Below are positions 6,254-8,538 of a stretch of DNA of 8,538 nt, piece by piece. Source of the stretch: an uncultured Flavobacteriales bacterium (GTDB lineage: Bacteria > Bacteroidota > Bacteroidia > Flavobacteriales > Weeksellaceae); the NCBI GenBank assembly GCA_937876095.1, contig CALFIE010000082.1:1-8538 (forward strand), given 5' to 3'. The position numbers and the translations under genes are program-made. Each line of letters begins with the position of its first letter. Within the stretch, counting starts at the first letter, position 1. The notes beneath the pieces were generated by a model. The model was not told where the DNA came from, ran no database searches, and saw only the letters and a program-made list of their open reading frames with translations.

Positions 6254-6261
6254 ATATTAGC

Positions 6262-6287
6262 GAGGGAAAATTTCCCTCCTTTTTTTT
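6262..6287 (+). terminator. Rho-independent terminator after purD
   Basis: GAGGGAAA (6262-6269) and TTTCCCTC (6271-6278) are perfect inverse complements, followed by C and eight T residues (6280-6287). In RNA the inner A/U pairs would open to form the loop. It starts nine bases after the purD stop, ending the purine transcript before the repeat segment and guaA. Confidence 0.85.
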
Positions 6288-6378
6288 AGGAGCCAGTTCC
6301 CGCTTTTCGCTGTATCTTTTCTTTCGCCAAAGCTTTGTCACCGCCAAAAGAAAAGGATGCCGCTGCAATCGGGGCTAG
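6288..6378 (+). repeat. Imperfect ~90-base palindromic element, dispersed-repeat-like
   Basis: A segment richer in G and C than its surroundings, with nested inverted pairs: AGCC (6291-6294) with GGCT (6373-6376), CCCG (6299-6302) with CGGG (6370-6373), and ATC-TTTTCTTT (6314-6324) with AAAGAAAA-GGAT (6347-6358). The two innermost arms flank a ~22-base centre. From memory, similar sequences (CCCGCT...TATCTTTT...AAAAGGATGCCGCTGCAATCGGGGCTA) recur between genes in many flavobacterial genomes; I cannot check copy number here. Readable frames across it, such as one on the minus strand into purD, look incidental. Confidence 0.65.
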
Positions 6379-6426
6379 TTACAGGCAGAAACAATTAGAA
6401 AATTTGGTAAAAAAATCACTCATCAT

Positions 6427-6445
6427 TCATAACTCATAACTCATC
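6427..6445 (+). repeat. Short TCATAAC tandem repeat in front of guaA
   Basis: TCATAAC occurs twice in direct tandem (6427-6433 and 6434-6440), followed by a third partial unit TCATCC and preceded by related TCATCA. It ends six bases before the guaA start codon, so it would lie in the 5' untranslated region. No purine-rich Shine-Dalgarno sequence is present, as expected in Bacteroidota. Confidence 0.6.
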
Positions 6446-6451
6446 CAAACT

Positions 6452-7981
6452 ATGAACCAAGGTATCATCATATTAGATTTCGGCTCCCAATACAACCAAT
6501 TGATTGGTCGTAGAATTCGTGAAATGCAAGTTTATACCGAAATTTTGCCTTTCAACACCACTTTAGAGACCATAAAATCCAAAAATCCTGTAGGAATCAT
6601 ACTTTCAGGCGGACCAAGTTCTGTTAATGCAGCAGATGCACATTTGGTTGATGCCAAAATTTTTGATTTGGGAATTCCTGTTTTAGGAATTTGTTATGGG
6701 ATGCAACTTACCGCGCATTTACTTGGCGGAACCGTGAAAAAAGGTGTAAAAGGAGAGTACGGAAAAGCCAACCTTACCATTACCAAAAAATCAGAATTAT
6801 TAGAAGATATCCCAGAAAATTCCACTGTTTGGATGTCCCATTTCGATGAAGTCGAAAAACTACCAATTGGTTTTGAAATCAATGGAAATACCGATGTAAT
6901 TTCGGCAATTTCTAACCCCGAAAAACAAATTTTCGGAGTACAATTTCACCCAGAAGTTTCACACACTACAGAAGGTGAAAAAATGTTAGAAAATTTTGTT
7001 TTCAAAATTTGTAAAGCCAAAAAGAACTGGTTTCTAACTAATTATATAGATAAAACCATCTCCGAAATCAAAGAAAAAGTAGGGGACAACAAGGTGATTC
7101 TCGGACTTTCTGGTGGAGTAGACTCCTCTGTTGCAGCCGTATTAATTCATCGTGCAATTGGCGATCAATTAACCTGTATTTTTGTAGATACAGGTTTGCT
7201 TCGCAAAGATGAAGCCAAAAAAGTAATGGAAAATTATGGGGATCATTTTAACCTTAATATTAAACTGATAGACGCTTCTGAACGTTTTCTCACCAAACTA
7301 AAAGGCATTTCTGATCCCGAACAAAAACGTAAAGCTATTGGTAATGAGTTTGTTGCGGTTTTTGATGAGGAATCTCATAAAATAGAAGGCGCCAAATTTT
7401 TAGCTCAAGGTACTATTTATCCTGATGTTATAGAATCTCAGTCGGTGAAAGGTCCTTCTGCAGTTATAAAATCTCACCACAATGTTGGTGGTTTACCAGA
7501 AGAAATGGATTTCGAATTGCTAGAACCATTGCGTGAACTATTCAAAGATGAAGTGAGAAAAGTAGGAGAGGAGCTTGGTATTCCACATCATTTGGTCTAC
7601 AGACATCCATTTCCTGGACCAGGTTTAGGAATCAGAATTTTAGGAGAAGTAGATGCCGAAAAAGTTCAAATTTTGCAAAATGCAGACGATATTTTCATAG
7701 ATGAATTATATAAAAATGACTTGTACGAAAATGTTTCCCAAGCTTTTGTAGTCTTGTTACCAGTGAAATCAGTCGGAGTTATGGGCGACGAAAGAACCTA
7801 CGAATATACAGCAGTTGTACGTTCTGCAAACACGATTGATTTTATGACGGCGACTTTCAGTAAATTTCCTTGGGAATTTTTAGAAAATATTTCTAATAGA
7901 ATCATCAATGAAGTTCGGGGAATCAACCGAGTGACTTATGATATTTCTAGCAAACCACCTGCAACTATAGAATGGGAATAA
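6452..7981 (+). CDS. guaA: GMP synthase (glutamine-hydrolysing)
   Basis: Converts XMP to GMP with ATP and glutamine-derived ammonia. At 509 residues it is a single-chain two-domain enzyme, near the usual 510-525. The class I glutamine amidotransferase domain (about 1-190) starts IILDFGSQYNQLIGRRIRE and has the oxyanion loop ILSGGPSSV; its triad is C81 (GICYGMQ), H166 and E168 (QFHPEV). The ATP-pyrophosphatase domain has the P-loop LSGGVDSSVAA (219-229), then FVDTGLLRKDE. The C-terminal dimerisation domain has HHNVGGLPEEMDFELLEPLRELFKDEVR, HPFPGPGLGIRILGE and the standard ending YDISSKPPATIEWE. It is separated from purD by a terminator and a repeat element, so it probably has its own promoter, though I found no clear consensus match there. 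Confidence 0.97.
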   Translation: MNQGIIILDFGSQYNQLIGRRIREMQVYTEILPFNTTLETIKSKNPVGIILSGGPSSVNAADAHLVDAKIFDLGIPVLGICYGMQLTAHLLGGTVKKGVKGEYGKANLTITKKSELLEDIPENSTVWMSHFDEVEKLPIGFEINGNTDVISAISNPEKQIFGVQFHPEVSHTTEGEKMLENFVFKICKAKKNWFLTNYIDKTISEIKEKVGDNKVILGLSGGVDSSVAAVLIHRAIGDQLTCIFVDTGLLRKDEAKKVMENYGDHFNLNIKLIDASERFLTKLKGISDPEQKRKAIGNEFVAVFDEESHKIEGAKFLAQGTIYPDVIESQSVKGPSAVIKSHHNVGGLPEEMDFELLEPLRELFKDEVRKVGEELGIPHHLVYRHPFPGPGLGIRILGEVDAEKVQILQNADDIFIDELYKNDLYENVSQAFVVLLPVKSVGVMGDERTYEYTAVVRSANTIDFMTATFSKFPWEFLENISNRIINEVRGINRVTYDISSKPPATIEWE

Positions 7982-8375
7982 TTTTTATTTTCTTTTATAA
8001 TCTATTAGAATTATATTATGTTAAATAATATGTTATTTTGAAAACCATTTAAATATAAAAATTTGCAAGATCAGGAAAGCTGGCTTGCATTTTTTTTGTA
8101 ATGATTCAATTTAATTATACACAATTTTTTTGCAAGCGTTCATTAGATTAGAAAAACCAATTCGTTGATAAGATTATTTCTATAACAATTTTTTTTTGGT
8201 AGCGATTTTAAGTTATCTTAAATTATTAACAGAAATTCTAATCGCTGAGAATCTCTTAAAATTATTTTTTTTGCTATTGGTACAAATTATTTGAAATTTA
8301 AATTATCATTTTTCTTGTTGTTTCGTGAAGTACAATCTTACTATTTATTGCATGTAAATTTTGGCATTGCTAATT
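7982..8375. other. AT-rich intergenic stretch, no intact gene
   Basis: About 390 bases between guaA and the transporter fragment. It holds a terminator candidate at 8064-8097 and AT-rich inverted repeats at 8201-8262: AGCGATT with AATCGCT, and ATTTTAAG with CTTAAAAT. From about 8295 it has a short stretch in the transporter's frame that looks like decayed coding sequence. No convincing promoter box or RNA gene was found. A 60-codon TTG-initiated frame at 8291-8473 overlaps the transporter in another frame and is not credible as a gene. Confidence 0.6.
8064..8097 (+). terminator. Candidate terminator downstream of guaA
   Basis: TGCAAG (8064-8069) and CTTGCA (8084-8089) enclose a second small stem, CAG/CTG around GAAAG, and are followed directly by eight T residues (8090-8097). 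The stem has small internal bulges, so it is weaker than the terminators at 777 and 6262, but the T-run and its position about 80 bases after guaA fit a terminator for that gene. Confidence 0.6.
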
Positions 8376-8538
8376 ATGGATATATCGAAGTTATTTATCA
8401 ATACATATTTATTGATGCTTGTTGCAATGATAGCAAAACCGATTGGAGCAATTATTCTTGGATATATAGGTGATAAGTATGGAAGAGCTAAAAGCTTTAA
8501 CTATAGTCTTATTGGAACTATGATTGCTTCTATCATTT
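8376..8538 (+). CDS. MFS transporter (MHS/ProP-like), partial, N-terminus possibly disrupted
   Basis: A frame open from 8358 to the window end; the first ATG is at 8376. It encodes a membrane segment, then KPIGAIILGYIGDKYGRAKSF and the start of another membrane segment. The G-x-x-x-D-(K/R)-x-G-R pattern is the MFS loop 2-3 signature, and the RP/KP-(L/I)-G-G/A lead-in is typical of the metabolite:H+ symporter branch, which includes the proline/betaine carrier ProP. The substrate is unknown. In an intact member this signature lies about 80 residues from the start, after helices 1 and 2; from 8376 only one helix precedes it. The same frame upstream carries stops at 8292-8294 and 8355-8357, with KYNLTIYCM between them resembling the conserved EWYDF.LYG of helix 1. 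It is therefore either a shortened gene or a pseudogene; the 3' part is outside the window. Confidence 0.6.
   Translation, partial: MDISKLFINTYLLMLVAMIAKPIGAIILGYIGDKYGRAKSFNYSLIGTMIASII

Noticed and set aside
6138..6368. 76-codon minus-strand frame across the purD end, terminator and palindromic repeat
   Set aside because: It runs through a terminator hairpin and repeat DNA, and has a low-complexity Lys/Leu/His composition. It is incidental to the palindrome.
8291..8473. 60-codon TTG-initiated frame over the transporter fragment
   Set aside because: The overlapping frame from 8358 has a clear MFS signature. This one is Tyr/Ile/Cys-rich, lacks any motif and starts at TTG.
1..8538. CRISPR array, tRNA, rRNA, integrase or transposase genes
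   Set aside because: No regularly spaced direct repeats, no tRNA-like cloverleaf with a TTCGANTC-type arm, and no recognisable recombinase or transposase in any frame that I could find by reading.

Overview
The window looks like chromosomal DNA of a member of the Bacteroidota, most likely a Flavobacteriales species of the Weeksellaceae type (Chryseobacterium or Cloacibacterium relatives). The grounds are strong AT richness, protein sequences that read like flavobacterial purine enzymes, weak or absent Shine-Dalgarno sequences, and promoter boxes of the Bacteroidota form (TTG, about 19 bases, TAnnTTTG). All genes called here are on the + strand. Genus placement is inference from memory.

Layout. 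Positions 1-642 hold the tail of a small CPSGAL-type 4Fe-4S protein, overlapping by 8 bases an NAD(P)H-dependent FMN reductase. Positions 650-815 form a compact unit: a plausible promoter, a 24-codon reading frame and a strong intrinsic terminator. A four-helix membrane protein of unknown function (854-1222) sits 19 bases before purM. Positions 1242-6253 carry purM, purN, a DUF559-type nuclease gene, purH and purD. A terminator and a palindromic dispersed-repeat-like segment separate purD from guaA (6452-7981). The last ~550 bases are AT-rich intergenic DNA with one terminator candidate, then the start of an MFS transporter that runs off the window and whose N-terminus looks broken.

How the genes work together. 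PurD, PurN and PurM catalyse steps 2, 3 and 5 of de novo purine synthesis (GAR synthesis, GAR formylation, AIR synthesis). PurH performs the last two steps to IMP, and GuaA converts XMP to GMP. The other pathway enzymes are not in the window. purD has its own good promoter match, and guaA is insulated by a terminator, so this is a purine cluster of several transcription units rather than one operon.

The most interesting feature is 2851-3369. The DUF559 nuclease-like gene is bracketed by two ~40-base imperfect inverted repeats, each carrying a G/C hairpin whose stem differs between copies but stays paired. It sits exactly between purN and purH, and its right end supplies an upstream in-frame ATG for purH. 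This has the shape of a small nuclease-encoding insertion cassette.
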